Below, in pieces: positions 46,142 through 57,303 of a stretch of 64,000 bases of DNA (positions within the stretch are counted from its first letter, which is position 1; the number at the start of each line of letters is the position of its first letter). Made by a program: the position numbers and the translations under genes. The notes below the pieces were generated by a model that was not told the DNA's origin, searched no databases, and was given only the letters and a program-made list of their open reading frames with translations. Source of the DNA: Lenzites betulinus (lineage: Eukaryota; Basidiomycota; Agaricomycetes; Polyporales; Polyporaceae); the NCBI GenBank assembly GCA_022264855.1, contig JABYQU010000029.1, positions 186,001 to 250,000 of the forward strand, written 5' to 3'.

Positions 46142-47402
46142 TCACTTAGTCTCGACCTTGTCTTCCTCATCGCTGCCTGATACGTCGTCCTCCCCACTCG
46201 AGCTTTCGGGAGGCTCGTAATGGTGGTTTGGATTCGGGACCAGAAGGTCCTCGCCGTCTTCACCTTCGTTTGCGCCTGTTGCGGAGCATCAGTCACTGAA
46301 TTTCCTAGACCATCGGAATCGCAGACTGAGCTCACCTGTCGTCCTCCTTGACTCATCGTAACTTCTCTCTAACTCGGCAAGGATATCCTCTTGCATCGCG
46401 CTCACTGCGTTTGCGTCCTCACATGTCTTATATTTCTCGATTAAATGTCTGCCAAGCGGTAAGACGAAGCTGAGCCATTGCCCCACATCTGCCGACCCAT
46501 GGAGGGTAAGAAAGCAACAGTACGCACTTGTTGACTTCGTAGAACGAGTGCCCCCATCCGAACCCGCTAAGTAGTCGTTCTGCGTATAAGTCAAAGCCTG
46601 TGATGTAGAAAGCTGCGGCCAGAGCTTCAACGCAGTTAAGCCTCCAGGGTTTGCCGTAATTCACGGGATTGGTAGCCACCAGATATGGCACTTCAGACAC
46701 ATCAACATAGCGATATGTCGCGAAGGTAAGTCGTACCCACGTAGGCGTTCGTTAGGGCTTGCGATCTTTTTGAATGGTACCTCATCGAGACGTGCCCAAG
46801 AGCATTCCACAACCGCTAGCCCATTCTGTGCGACAATGTCGTGGTCCGCAGGGCTCACCGGCTGAGTCCCTTTCGGGCTGTTTCAGTCTTCGTTATATAT
46901 GCGCACACGAAAGAGTCTTGACGAGGTTTGAGCAAGTACTCACGATACTACGACGCCTCGAAACCGCTGGCCTATGCGTAGATCTTGTATGAGGCCCTGT
47001 CGAGCGAGTTTCTTCCCAGAACAGCGCCGAGGATCGCAGTGGTCGAAATCCTGCGCAGTCAATCAACCGATGTTTTTTGCACGGTCATGAATTCTCTAGG
47101 GACCTACCCACATCGCAACCGGTACCTCGATGTTCACCTTCTCTTCAGCTTCTGCTCCCCGCCACTGACGTTAGTGCTCTGTGAATGCTACTCACCTGAC
47201 CGAGCAACTAACCGGTGTCCCTACCACTACCCTCAACACTTTCATCGTCATCATCGACGACGCTGTCGGGCTTCTCCAAGCCACCAAGGGCAGAGGATGG
47301 CCGCGGATCCTCGTGCCGGCGCTGACCTCGTCCTCTCTGTGCATGGCCACCCCCACGCAATGCTGCACGGCCACCGCGCTTGCCTCGGGCTGGTTTCACC
47401 AT
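46142..47402 (-). CDS. TSR3: 18S rRNA aminocarboxypropyltransferase TSR3
   Basis: Tsr3 transfers the aminocarboxypropyl group of S-adenosylmethionine to the hypermodified pseudouridine of 18S rRNA during late small-subunit maturation. The start at 47402 gives a basic N-terminus [18 protein letters not shown]. Exons then read EVPVAMW joined to [21 protein letters not shown], then RFRGVVVS joined to [62 protein letters not shown] and [15 protein letters not shown]. These are the family's hallmark motifs, including DFDHCDPKRCSGKKL and NPVNYGKP..L. The C-terminus is acidic ([20 protein letters not shown]), stop at 46142-46144. About five short introns. The first intron (near 47150-47224) is placed by phase and a CTAAC branch site. 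It diverges from the mL41 gene over 216 bp. Confidence 0.92.
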
Positions 47403-47618
47403 CGTTCAATTCAGTGCTTGACCAGAAGCCGGTGATGAGTTCTAGTATTGCGACCTGCGGTAGGGTGTAAACGCGAGAGCGAGATTGCAGCTGCGGCGAC
47501 TCAAAGTATTGATATTAAACGCGCGTCTATTAAATATTAGCACGTAGACGCCCACAACACTTCATTGACCACGACTTTGCACCAGCTCTCCTTTGGCCTT
47601 CACCTTCGTCCTCACACC
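47403..47618. promoter_or_regulatory. Shared divergent promoter region TSR3/mL41
   Basis: Only 216 bp separate the start codons of two divergent ribosome-related genes. An AT-rich core (ATTAAACGCG, TATTAAATATTAG) lies at 47513-47540. Coordinated expression of a cytosolic ribosome assembly enzyme and a mitochondrial ribosomal protein is inferred from this layout. Confidence 0.5.
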
Positions 47619-48180
47619 ATGTTCGCGACACTACCATGTCTGTCAAAAGCCTCTCGGAGGGCACTCACACCAAAGCGCGGGAACAAGGACTTTTATAAGG
47701 GTTAGCAAGTCTCCACATTGCTCGGAGACTATGATTCATGTATCCATGTCCTACAGGCACCCGGCAGGCATTCGTCCCTGGTGGTCACCGCACTGGTGCA
47801 CCTGGTCAGCATGTTGTTCGAGGGAAGTCCAAATATCGTCTGGTGGACGAGAAGGTCAGGGTTTTTGTGGCGCCGTGCATCGAAGAGATTCAGAGCTCTC
47901 CGGTACGCATATCGTTGGTCTGTTTTACGTGTCGTGTGTCTTTCTAACTGTTCATTTCCATACACCTGAACAAACGTCTTGACTGGACTACGCCATTCAT
48001 CAGCTGAAAGCCTACGTCTCTACTACTGTGCCCGTATCACGCAGTTTCACGAAGGAGCTCTACGGCAAGCTTCCCCGCGGCGGCCTCACACCCGAGCATT
48101 ATTACAAGATCGCTCCTCGACTCGACGCTGATCAGATCGAGGCCCTGCTGCCTGAAGCTGTCCCACAGGCCCAGCAATAG
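47619..48180 (+). CDS. MRPL27: Mitochondrial ribosomal protein mL41 (yeast MRPL27 type)
   Basis: This is a component of the mitochondrial large ribosomal subunit. The start at 47619 gives MFATLPCLSKASRRALTPKR, a basic, amphipathic mitochondrial presequence. Then comes GNKDFYKG joined across an intron (about 47699-47757) to TRQAFVPGGHRTGAPGQHV, KYRLVDEKVRVFVAP and, after a second intron (47902-48001), LKAYVSTTVPVSRSF. The motifs GNKDFYKG, TG.PG.H and Y.L...KVR.FV.P match the family. It ends EAVPQAQQ, TAG at 48178-48180. The spliced protein is about 135 residues, the expected size. Confidence 0.88.
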
Positions 48181-49766
48181 AACGGACACACCCTCACCAC
48201 TCCCGCTAAACCTACGGCTTTACTGTATTGCTTCCCTACCTAATACATCACAGGAAAGCACAGTTCGACAAGTTCTGCGTGACCAACGACGATTCACTGC
48301 GTGAAGCGGAAAAATCGAAACCTTTTGCGACGCAGCGTATGTGACGTCAAGCAGATATCCCAGGATGTAGCACACCTCGAGGATACCAGTCGTCGAGCGG
48401 ATCGATGGGACCCTCACATATGCGTAATCGGTTAAGCGGCGTACGTGGGCGTATCTCGCATCCTGCGTGTCGACCGCGCTGTCTTTCCCACCTCGCACAC
48501 GGCTTTGGATACGTACGGGATTCCTCACATCGCGCGCGTGTTCTACGTCTGCGTCTCGTCATCCCTCACGTCGCATGCTCCTTCTACCTGATGTCTGCAC
48601 GAGGTTCCGGGGTCTTCTCCTCTGGCCCTGGATTTATTGAACGACGTGGCCTTCAAGCGCCTTGGCTCACTTCCATCATCCTCGCCCGCCCATTGGTTAC
48701 AGCTGAGTGATCGTCTGTCTCCCGCCCGTCTTCCTCCTCTATGTTGCTGACAGTACTACAGCTAGTACATATACGGCCTGAGGTATGTGTGATTGCGCCC
48801 TCTTTGCACGCTCTATAGTCTGATTCAGCTGTCTCTATGACCGACCTCGCAGTAACCTTAAACCCACAGCCTGGCAACAGAACAACGACTTGGAATGACA
48901 TGATGAGATCCCCTGGTTGGGGTAGGTCGTCTCCGTCTGTTCACAGAAGCCCTCGAGCATTGCATTGACTATATCTCATGGCAGATAGTATCCGAGTCTT
49001 GCAAGAGTGAGTTATAGCGCACGTATCCACACCGGGCTAGCCCCCATCTTAGACTTCATCGATTGTCCTCGTGAATGCAGCGACGTTCCGGCATATCTAA
49101 GGGATCCGATGCCAGATATCCACCGCGCGCTACGCTTTGTGCATCCGCCGTAGGCTAACCATATCCACAGAGATCGATTTTGCATTAAACACAGTGATTT
49201 ATATCCTCGAAGGTACCGACGTCCTCACCCGTGCGCAGAATCCGATACATCCAGGATCACACGTCTATTCAATCAGAGAACCTAACCTCCAACTTCCATC
49301 TGCTGACTTTATATCTCAGCGTCGGTTCTTCCGCGATGTGCCACATGCAACGGGTGTTATTGCACAGGGGAAGTTTCTTTCTGCTCCTCGTATCTCTGGG
49401 AGTTCTGCGTATCTGGGTTTCTCGGACCAGTCGTCTTTGACGTGGAATCACGGTCACTGCAGTGTCTCACTAGAAAGGCTTGCAGAGCAAAGTGCCAGAA
49501 ACAACTTACCCTGAATCTGATGACCACTGCGCGATGCGGCTCGTGCCTATCTGTCAACAGCCAGTCACGTCCGCAGGCTATCCTGGTCCTCGCTGGGCGG
49601 TCCTACAGCCACTTGCAGCGAAGTCCGCCCAAGGAACGCTCATGTGCAAGACCGGCACCTCAGGTTAGATGTCGTAACATCAGACCCTGTCGGCGTCCCC
49701 TCTTATAACGAGACGAGCCTTCTGACAAGTCCGTGTGCGCGTCTTACGCCCCAGTCGTACCCAGCG
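48181..49766. other. Intergenic region with a possible decayed gene
   Basis: The stretch holds the 3' region of the mL41 gene and the promoter of the seven-helix protein at 49767. The part 48947-49514 contains protein-like reading frames listed separately. The remainder shows no supported gene. Confidence 0.45.
48947..49514 (+). pseudogene. Possible unrecognised gene or gene remnant
   Basis: Protein-like stretches occur in order on the plus strand. After an acceptor (TTCACAG) comes EALEHCIDYISWQIVSESCK, then across a plausible intron (48,999-49,049 approximately) NFIDCPRECSDVPAYLRDP and MPDIHRALRFVHPP. A further frame continues EIDFALNTVIYILEGTDVL, RAQNPIHPGSHVYSIREP and LPSADFISQRRFFRD. The composition looks like real protein. 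The join between VHPP (TAG follows) and EIDF would need a 21-bp intron, which is too short, so the frame is broken there unless splicing differs. I do not recognise a family. Confidence 0.28.
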
Positions 49767-50979
49767 ATGTCTGCCGTCTTCCAGAATGCGTACTACATCG
49801 GCAACAACTTCAACGCCATCTTCTACGGTATGTGGCTTTCGTACCCGGACTCTATACAACGTCGTTAATCCATGGCTGATTAATAGGCGTTGAGCTCGTG
49901 GTGTATGCGGCGACCATCCGCGCATTGCGTCGCCCGGGACGCACATCCCGTTCGACAGACACGTTCCTCGTCGCCTTCAGCACGGTGCTGCTCCTGTTGA
50001 ACACCGTGTTTGTCGCAACCGAGGCCGTATTCGGAGAAGAGCTATGGATCGTGAACGTGGACTATCCTGGCGGCCAGGAGGCCTACCTAGCCGCCTTTGC
50101 GTCGGTGTGGTATCAGACGTTCGGGACGGCCGCATCGATCACTTTGAACTTGCTGAGCGACGCGCTTCTGGTATGTATCGCATCCTGCAGCCTCCAAAGT
50201 CGCTCCTGACGCTGTGTGACGCAGATTTATCGATGCTACATCATCTGGGGCGGAAGTCTCCTTGTCGTGCTCTTCCCCGCGGTGTTGTACCTCGCCTCGT
50301 TCGGTACGTTCCTGTCCTCCACCCCACCTTCCCGATACGCTCCCTGACCTACTCTCCGTTGTCAAACAGGCCTCGGTATCGCGCAGCTCATCGCTTCCGG
50401 CATTCCACACGCGGACTACTTCGCGGGCTTCGCACAAAAACTCGGGACGGCGTACACCAGCACGATCATATCCCTCGAAATCATAGTCACCGCTCTCATT
50501 TGCGTGCGCATACACTACATCGCTCGTCAGTGCGGTGGCGGCGATGAGGGAGCGGCACTGGCGCGGAGGTACGCTGGGGCCTCGGCGGTGTTCGTAGAAT
50601 CGATGCTGCTGAGCACGCTGTGCGGGATCGCATACCTCGTGCCGTTCGCCCGCGGGGATGACATCTCAATCTTCTTCCTGTCTATCTATGTGATGAGCAC
50701 AGTACGTTCTTCTGATTGCTTTGGTTTATGTGGATGCTCAAGCATCCATCTATACAGTGCCTTGCGCCGCAGATGACCATCTTCCGCATGGTGTCCGACA
50801 CGGCCTGGACACTCAAGACGACCGAAATGATGCGTATGCGCGATTACCACTCTTCACAGGGTGCACCAACGGATACCGCGCGCACACTGGGCGGAGAAAC
50901 GACGATGACCGAGACTGCGCGCGAAAAGGAGGCCGAGGCGTTAGGGGGGTATTCAGTCAGGGCTCCTGAGACGGTATGA
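49767..50979 (+). CDS. Seven-helix membrane protein, paralogue 1
   Basis: The start at 49767 gives MSAVFQNAYYIGNNFNAIFYG, joined to VELVVYAATIRALRR (helix 1). Helix 2 is FLVAFSTVLLLLNTVFVATEAVFG; helix 3 is FGTAASITLNLLSDALL joined to IYRCYIIWGG. Helix 4 is LLVVLFPAVLYLASF; helix 5 is AYTSTIISLEIIVTALICVRI; helix 6 is VFVESMLLSTLCGIAYLVPF; helix 7 is DISIFFLSIYVMST joined to CLAPQMTIFRMV. A cytosolic tail of about 60 residues ends VRAPETV, TGA at 50977-50979. The helix count and topology are those of a seven-transmembrane protein, but no receptor-family motif is visible. It is a close paralogue of 54792-56053, with the same intron positions, and more distantly related to 17859-19541. Ligand or function unknown. 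Confidence 0.83.
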
Positions 50980-51861
50980 GCCGACGATGGCTGCATTGAC
51001 AACTGTCATGAGTTTCCACAAATACGATAGCCGCCAGTGTTAGCGTTGAAAGTCGAATTGCGGACGTGACAGCACATTGCAAGAAAGTCGCTACTTGCAG
51101 GAAACTCGTTTCGCAGATGTTTCGCTCCCCTGCACAATTTTGAGGGTTTGGAAACACACAATGCAACTGAATTTTCTGAGTAACGGGACTGAGAAATCTA
51201 ACGACCAACTACTTCGGTATTTGCCGAAGCGCAGGCGCTTCCCTTCGAGGTGACGAGGTGACGGCCAAAACAACTATGCACTATACGCTGATGAGCATAT
51301 ACTACACCAGTCCCAGGGAGGTAGGAAAAAAACGCTTGCGATGATATTTCGATAAGACTGGGACGATGGTAAGTGCCTTCTCGGTGGTTTATAGACCCCT
51401 ATGATCCCTATATCTCATTTTGTTACAGTTTTAGCCACCATGTTCATCAATTTGAGCTGAACAGTGCCTGCGTGTCGTACGGCACTGAAGTGGGGATATG
51501 CGACTGGCTGTACTCCTGGGAGAATCCTTCCAAGCTTTAGCATCCAGCTCTTGTTCCACATATACGACGTGGATACATGCAATATCGACGCGGCCGCGTG
51601 CAGTCGACGCAATCCCACCTTCAGTGCGAACTGTAGTGCTGACTCCCAGAAGATGCACAAGAGTGTCCTGGTGAGTCCTATGACCTGCGCCACGGCCTGT
51701 CACTGTAAGACTTACCGACATCATCCCAGGCACACCATCACTGTACTGACAATTTGTTGTGGTGAATGTCAGAGACGCCGACATTCGCCTGGCTACTTAT
51801 ACCTTCACTTCCCGGCATCAGGTTCATTTGGTGCCTCCAAAACGCTTCAGCATCGTTCACC
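50980..51861. other. Intergenic region
   Basis: About 880 bp between the seven-helix protein and the GH128 gene. Several minus-strand open stretches (51415-51784) lack motifs. It contains the GH128 promoter; no clear TATA box was seen close to 51862. Confidence 0.45.
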
Positions 51862-53006
51862 ATGGTCACGTTGACGCTTCTATCTCTTCCGATCTTCGCT
51901 TGCTTCCTTGGTGTAGTCAGCACTACCCCCCTCTCAACTCGCGCAAACCCTTCATTCGGGCAGCCCGGATCCAAAATATGCATTGCGTGGGCGGAGGGAG
52001 ACGATCCCTCTCTCGCTGATCTTAAGACTCCGCACGTTGTCGGGTACGTCCACAGCGCTCTTTGGAAACGATAAGTCTGACCACCAAGCCTCGCCCAGAC
52101 TGTATACTTGGGGGGTCAGCAAGCCCGCCAACGCCGACAGCGACGGGTTCGACTACTGGCCCATGCTCTTTGGCGGCGACCAGGCAACCATCAACGCCTT
52201 CGAAAGTGCCGTTACCGAAGGGTTCGGTACCATCATCCTCGGGTTCAATGAGTGAGCTGCGGCGGCATCGATCCCGTTCACGGTCTCACGCGCCATATAC
52301 TAACGAGTGTCCGTTGTAGACCGAATGAGCCCGCGCAGTCTAACCTTGATCCTGTGACCGCTGCGGCACTCTGGAAGGTGCACATAGAGCCCAAGAAGAC
52401 GCTGGGATATAAGTTGGCCTCCCCTGCAGTAACGAACGACCCAAGCGGTCTCACCTGGATGCAGCAATTCATCGAGGCTTGTGGAGGCTGTACGGTCAGT
52501 ATAATATTCGATAAGAGTCATATATGCTGCAGATCGCTGACCGAGACGGTGTCACTCCCACCAGATCGATTATATGGCACTGCATTGGTTCGACGTCGGA
52601 ATTGACAGTCTGGTGGACTACGTCACAGAGTTTCACGACCAATTCGGCCTCCCAATCCTGCTCACAGAGTTCGCAGAAGAGGTCCCTTCTCTCACCAGTG
52701 CACGTTGAATCTTGACTCATGTCCAGTGATTTGTAGAACGTGAACGGCGGAGCTCAACCCACGTCCGCCGAGGTGCTCGCCTTCACCCAACAGGCTATAT
52801 CATTCTTCGATGCAACCGACTTTATTCTTGCCGCTTGTCCATTCGGTGAGCCTCGCACGTCTTCACTTCATGGATTGCTATATCTAACCCCACCGGCTCC
52901 AGGCTTCGTATCCGCGCTCAGAGGTTCGACAGCTCCGACTGCACTCCAGAACAGCGATGGTACCCCGAACAGTCTCGGAAGCCTCCTCATCAACGACGGC
53001 CAGTGA
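51862..53006 (+). CDS. GH128 glucanase (Asl1-like glycosyl hydrolase catalytic core)
   Basis: This secreted glycoside hydrolase of family 128 is expected to cut beta-1,3-glucans, such as fungal cell-wall glucan. A signal peptide is present (MVTLTLLSLPIFACFLGVVS). The body reads KICIAWAEGDDPSLADLK, joined after an intron near 52042-52099 to LYTWGVSKPAN and FDYWPMLFGGD. It continues with ESAVTEGFGTIILGFNE joined to PNEPAQSNLDPVTAAALW, which carries the presumed acid/base glutamate (GFNEPNE). Later come YKLASPAVTNDPSGLTWMQQFIEACGGC, MALHWFDVGIDSLVDYV and LPILLTEFAE with the presumed nucleophile. It ends SLLINDGQ, TGA at 53004-53006. Length about 270 residues, usual for the family. It lies between two paralogous seven-helix proteins. 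The frame is intact with about five introns. Confidence 0.85.
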
Positions 53007-54791
53007 AGTAAAGGACCTTGGAGCTCAGTGCTATCGCTGTGTACAAGTAACCTTGTTTGGAAGGAGCCAAGTTGTGGCCAGTATTCGCTCGTGCTGTGAA
53101 AGACATGTGTTCTGAGGGCATCCGCCCGTTCGGAAAAGAAAGTATCATGCGTTCATAATGCATTGATGATAAGGGCGAGGTTCGTTCACCTTCCACAATA
53201 TAGCTGCTACATCCCCATTCATCAGGAGCGAATGGCGACTCGACTTAAGGATAGTACGAGTGAGTATTTTGATCATGGTGTGTCTTAGTACGGCACGGAT
53301 TATGTGCTTGGCTTATTGTATCTGATGTCTACATCCAGGGATGACGTCGAATTTGAGTGCGTAAGCACTGGTATAACGCGCCGCGCCGGCCCAGTATATC
53401 CAAGACCGCACATTTGTCCCCATTCCCCGCCCAACATCATTGCGCATGTCACTGGCAGTCGTGAGAGCCTTACTAACGATATCTGCCCCCTTCGCCCAGT
53501 ACCTCCCTTAAGCTCGACTTCCTTGATCCACCATTGGGAGTGGCCCATCGGCTTCGTATGCTTCCTATGCGCATCTCGGCGCTGGCGTGTGGCGCGACCT
53601 TCAGAGTTCAAACCTGACAACGTTCACAAGGCAACTGCAGCACCTTACCTCCGCCATCTGTCCAGTCCTCCGCGAGGGTTCGGTGCATAGTGTTGAGCGC
53701 CCGAGGCATATTTCTCACGGCTGTCTGCTCGGGTTACTTGTGGTCGCCGAAGCGAGCAGCACAGTGCATCGGGTGAGCTGGCTGCGATAACTTCCACAGT
53801 GACCCACACTGAACGTGTTCTCCTCATACCTACAATAGCAGGTCCTGTGGACGACACGCGTCGTTGTGGGCGAAGACACAATGCGACACATATAATGCGT
53901 ACAAAGTGCTCCCATTCTTAGTATCACATCTTACTCGGATGCTTTAAGGCATGGGATTATCGTTTACCCTCAGTGACACACGATGATGAACAGGTGGTGA
54001 GTGGCCCATTCTGATCTAATTCGTCTTCCGACTCGTAGCGCTCGGTATCCGGCAAGTCCATCCTCTCTTGAGTGCGCCCGGACACGTCGGAGTGGCGGGC
54101 AGTGCTTTACAGGTTATCCTCTCATCCAAACCTAATATCACGGACATGGACTGCAGGTCAGTAGAGTACAAACCGATGACCTTCACACATTGTCCTCAGT
54201 ATACCCTCCGGAAAGCTGCATTTCCGACTTCAAGAGCCTGGGCAACGCTGCGGCGCCAGAACGCGATTTGCCTGATAATCATAGAGCATCTGCATTTTGT
54301 GCCGCAGGCGCATGGGAATCATCAGTGATCACACTCAGAGTTCCCTCCGACGTGATCTGAGAATACGTAAGCCTGCCAGTGTCCAGTACAACCTTAATCT
54401 CTCATGTTGGTGTTACTCACATATCCTGCTACTACTAGTAGAGAAAACGCCTGCGCATATCGGAGAATGAGTACGCCGTATGACGAGCGTTCGAAGGACC
54501 ACCCTCCACAGTTCGGGATGTCCGGACGTTCTACATGCGGCGGCGGATAATAATGCGGACCTCAGTGGGTAAAGACCACCCATCGATCAGGCAGAAGACA
54601 GGATCGGAAGCCACACCGTACGTATAGGCCAAACTTCGGCACATGGGGACATGGAAGTCGACGGACCACGCACGCCAGCCCCAGTCGCATAAATAGATTG
54701 TACCCGCAGGTCGAGCAGCTCTCTGGGTAAGCACCGTGTGTAGACCCGGCAGGCACCCGTCCATTCGCTCGTCCTCCTCTCTTCGACCACC
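53007..54791. other. Intergenic region of about 1.8 kb with TATA-like element
   Basis: No supported gene. Plus-strand open stretches near 53560-53690 have protein-like composition (VWRDLQSSNLTTFTRQLQHL) but no chain of exons. ATAAATAG at 54689-54696, about 100 bp before the ATG at 54792, is a plausible TATA element for the second seven-helix gene. Confidence 0.45.
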
Positions 54792-56053
54792 ATGCCCGAG
54801 TCACAAGCGACGTTCCAGAATGCATTCTACGTCGGGAATAACTTCAACGCTATACTGTACGGTACGTGTGGCCTTAGCTCGTGACTTCCAGCGCGAGCAC
54901 TCGTCTGAATCACGTTTTACACGCGCAGGCGTGGAGCTCGTGTTGTATTTCATGACAGTGCGCGCGATGTTCAACCCAAAGCAACGGCGGATGGACTCGC
55001 GACGTTCGGACCGTTTCTTCGTGTTCTTCAGCACCGCGCTCCTCTGCTTGAACACCATCTTCGTCGCGACCGAGGCCGTGTTCGGCGAGGAGATGTGGGT
55101 CATCAACGCGGATTATCCTGGCGGCCAGGACGCATACCTCGGTGACTTCGCGGCGGTTTGGTACCAGACGCTCGGGACTGCCGCATCCATCGTACTCAAC
55201 CTACTCAGTGATGGTCTCCTTGTCAGTAGGCGTTGTGGATCTCAGGTCGTACATATCTTCACATTCTACTCCAGATATACCGCTGCTGGGTCGTATGGGA
55301 CGACAAAAGAGTCGTTATATTCCCCATCGTGCTCTACCTCGGCACATTCTGTACGTCGCCTGCGCTGGGTGCTCGTCTCAATACAACTCACTCGCTCCAT
55401 ACAGCCGTCGGTCTCGCGCAATTGTACGAGTCAGGTCGGCCTAACGCGAACTACTTTGTGGGGCTCGCGGCGCAGCTCGGGGTCTCGTATACCTCCTGCG
55501 TCATCAGCCTGAACATCATCGTCTCCGGCCTCATATGTGGGCGTATTCTCTACCTCAGCCGACGCATGGCGAGCCTGAGTATCCTCGGTGTCGATGGCGA
55601 ATACGTGACCGCCGCGGCCATCCTCGTCGAGTCTGCCGCACTATACACGCTGACAGGCATCGCGTACCTCGTGTCGTTCGCGATCGCGAGCCAGACATCC
55701 ATATTCTTCCTCTCGATATACGTCATGATGACGGTGAGTGCCTCAATCTCGCCGCTTTCGTGCTATGCGGGTGAAAGAAGGCTGATGGTGCTGATTCGCC
55801 GGTGATTGTGCGCGGACAGTGCATTGCCCCGCAAATGATCATTCTGCGCGTGGTGGCGGGCCGCGCGTGGACGCGCGACAGATCCACGATGACAAGCACG
55901 AACCTCGAGTTCACGAAGACGGCGCAGAACGCGACGGAGACAAGGCTTGAGTTTGGGATCGACGAGAGCAACGGAAGCGCCAAGCACGCGGAACTTGTCT
56001 CCACTCAAAATTCCACCTCGTCCACAGTGGATATCGTCGAAGCTGTGGCATAA
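54792..56053 (+). CDS. Seven-helix membrane protein, paralogue 2
   Basis: The start at 54792 gives MPESQATFQNAFYVGNNFNAILYG, joined to VELVLYFMTVRAM. Helix 2 is FFVFFSTALLCLNTIFVATEAVFG, followed by the loop WVINADYPGGQDAYLGDF. Helix 3 is LGTAASIVLNLLSDGLL joined to IYRCWVVWDDKRVV; helix 4 is VIFPIVLYLGTF; helix 5 is SYTSCVISLNIIVSGLICGRI; helix 6 is ILVESAALYTLTGIAYLVSF; helix 7 is TSIFFLSIYVMMT joined to CIAPQMIILRVV. The cytosolic tail ends VDIVEAVA, TAA at 56051-56053. Splice sites match those of 49767-50979 and sequence identity is around 55 to 65 percent by eye, with the loop VNVDYPGGQEAYL/INADYPGGQDAYL best kept. The two genes flank the GH128 gene in the same direction. Confidence 0.83.
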
Positions 56054-57303
56054 TGCGAAGTTGTGATGATACGATATCGGACGAACATTTGCACTGCCGT
56101 TAGGATTAGCAACGCTCGTCCGTCGTTCTCGAAGCTTTGTTGCGCTCTTAAATTCAATCATCAGACCTACTGTGTATGATAGTAATATTAAAACGATGTA
56201 CTCCAATGGCAATAGTATACCCACTCAACATTAAATCCCGACTGCATCGGTCTTACAAGGCTATCTTCCGAGTAGCCTGATGGATTGGAGGAGCAGAGTA
56301 CTTCATGCCATTAGCGTTAGAAGTAGCGCCGGCGAGATCGGAGTTCGTACTACGCTTGCACCAGGACGAATACCCACTCACTCACTCACAAGTTGTGCCC
56401 CGCGTACGCGCATGACTGACAATATTCCTTCTGCTAGTCCTCCTTGAGTTGCACTGCCAGGAGGTGCTGCGCGTGTGCCGGAGAGCACTCGTCGCGTTCC
56501 AACTGAGGTAAGTCCGCCGCTTGCTTGGCGTCTTCATCCACTAATTCATGCCGCTACATCCGGGGCCCCCGTGGGATGGGCACCAGTGGAATACAATGCG
56601 GCGCCGCAAGTCTTTCGCGAGCTATTTACAATGGTCAGGGTGCGATACTCATGCTCGTGCACCAGCGTGGGTCGTGGAGAAAATAGCGCAAGTGGGCGAG
56701 TGCGCTGCAGTACAACGCAAAGGGGCTTTCCGAGCGTAATGCTGACTTTACAGTCCTGAGGGGAGTGGACTTCGAGGCTGAGCATCAATTCGACTCCAGA
56801 CGAGTCGTCGCTCATGCAGCATCAGGTGCTGTGGCAGATAATTGATCGGCTAACCCGCAACGTGCCAAGAGCCAGCGCAGCGGCGCTTGGGGTGTACACG
56901 CAGGACTCGGACTCGGTGACGTCTGCACATTCCAGAACTCATTGATTTTTTTTTACAAGTACTCCTATATTGTATACCATACAGTGAGTGTCTGTTGAAT
57001 TGCTGGGGTGGTGATAACGCTCACGTAGAATCTCCGCGTGGTATACAGGGTCGCGAATCCCGCTGCCACCCTAGTGAACCTTTAGCCGCGATGCTACCAG
57101 TTGTGCTGCAGGGTGCAGCGGGCGCTCTAGTAGTTCAATTTATGTAATGCTGCAGCCTACCGCAGCTTCACTTGCCATGTATCGTCGTCGTATAAGTACG
57201 TGCCAGTCACCGCCTTTCAAGACCGCACCCTTCATTCTCACTCCACACCACAACAGATCACACTCTACCCCCCCATACAGCATTTCGCAGCCTCTATACA
57301 GTA
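56054..57303. other. Intergenic region upstream of Argonaute
   Basis: About 1.25 kb. The first 170 bp are probably 3' untranslated sequence of the seven-helix gene. A GTG-started open stretch at 56475-56759 contains EYNAAPQVFRELFTMV, which looks protein-like but has no clear family and no exon chain. The Argonaute promoter is in the last few hundred bases; no clear TATA box was seen. Confidence 0.45.

Noticed and set aside
51415..51784. Minus-strand stretch resembling one near 15047-15352 (shared CATCCAG(C/T)TCTT words)
   Set aside because: The similarity is limited to a few words of about ten bases and could be chance; I could not extend it.
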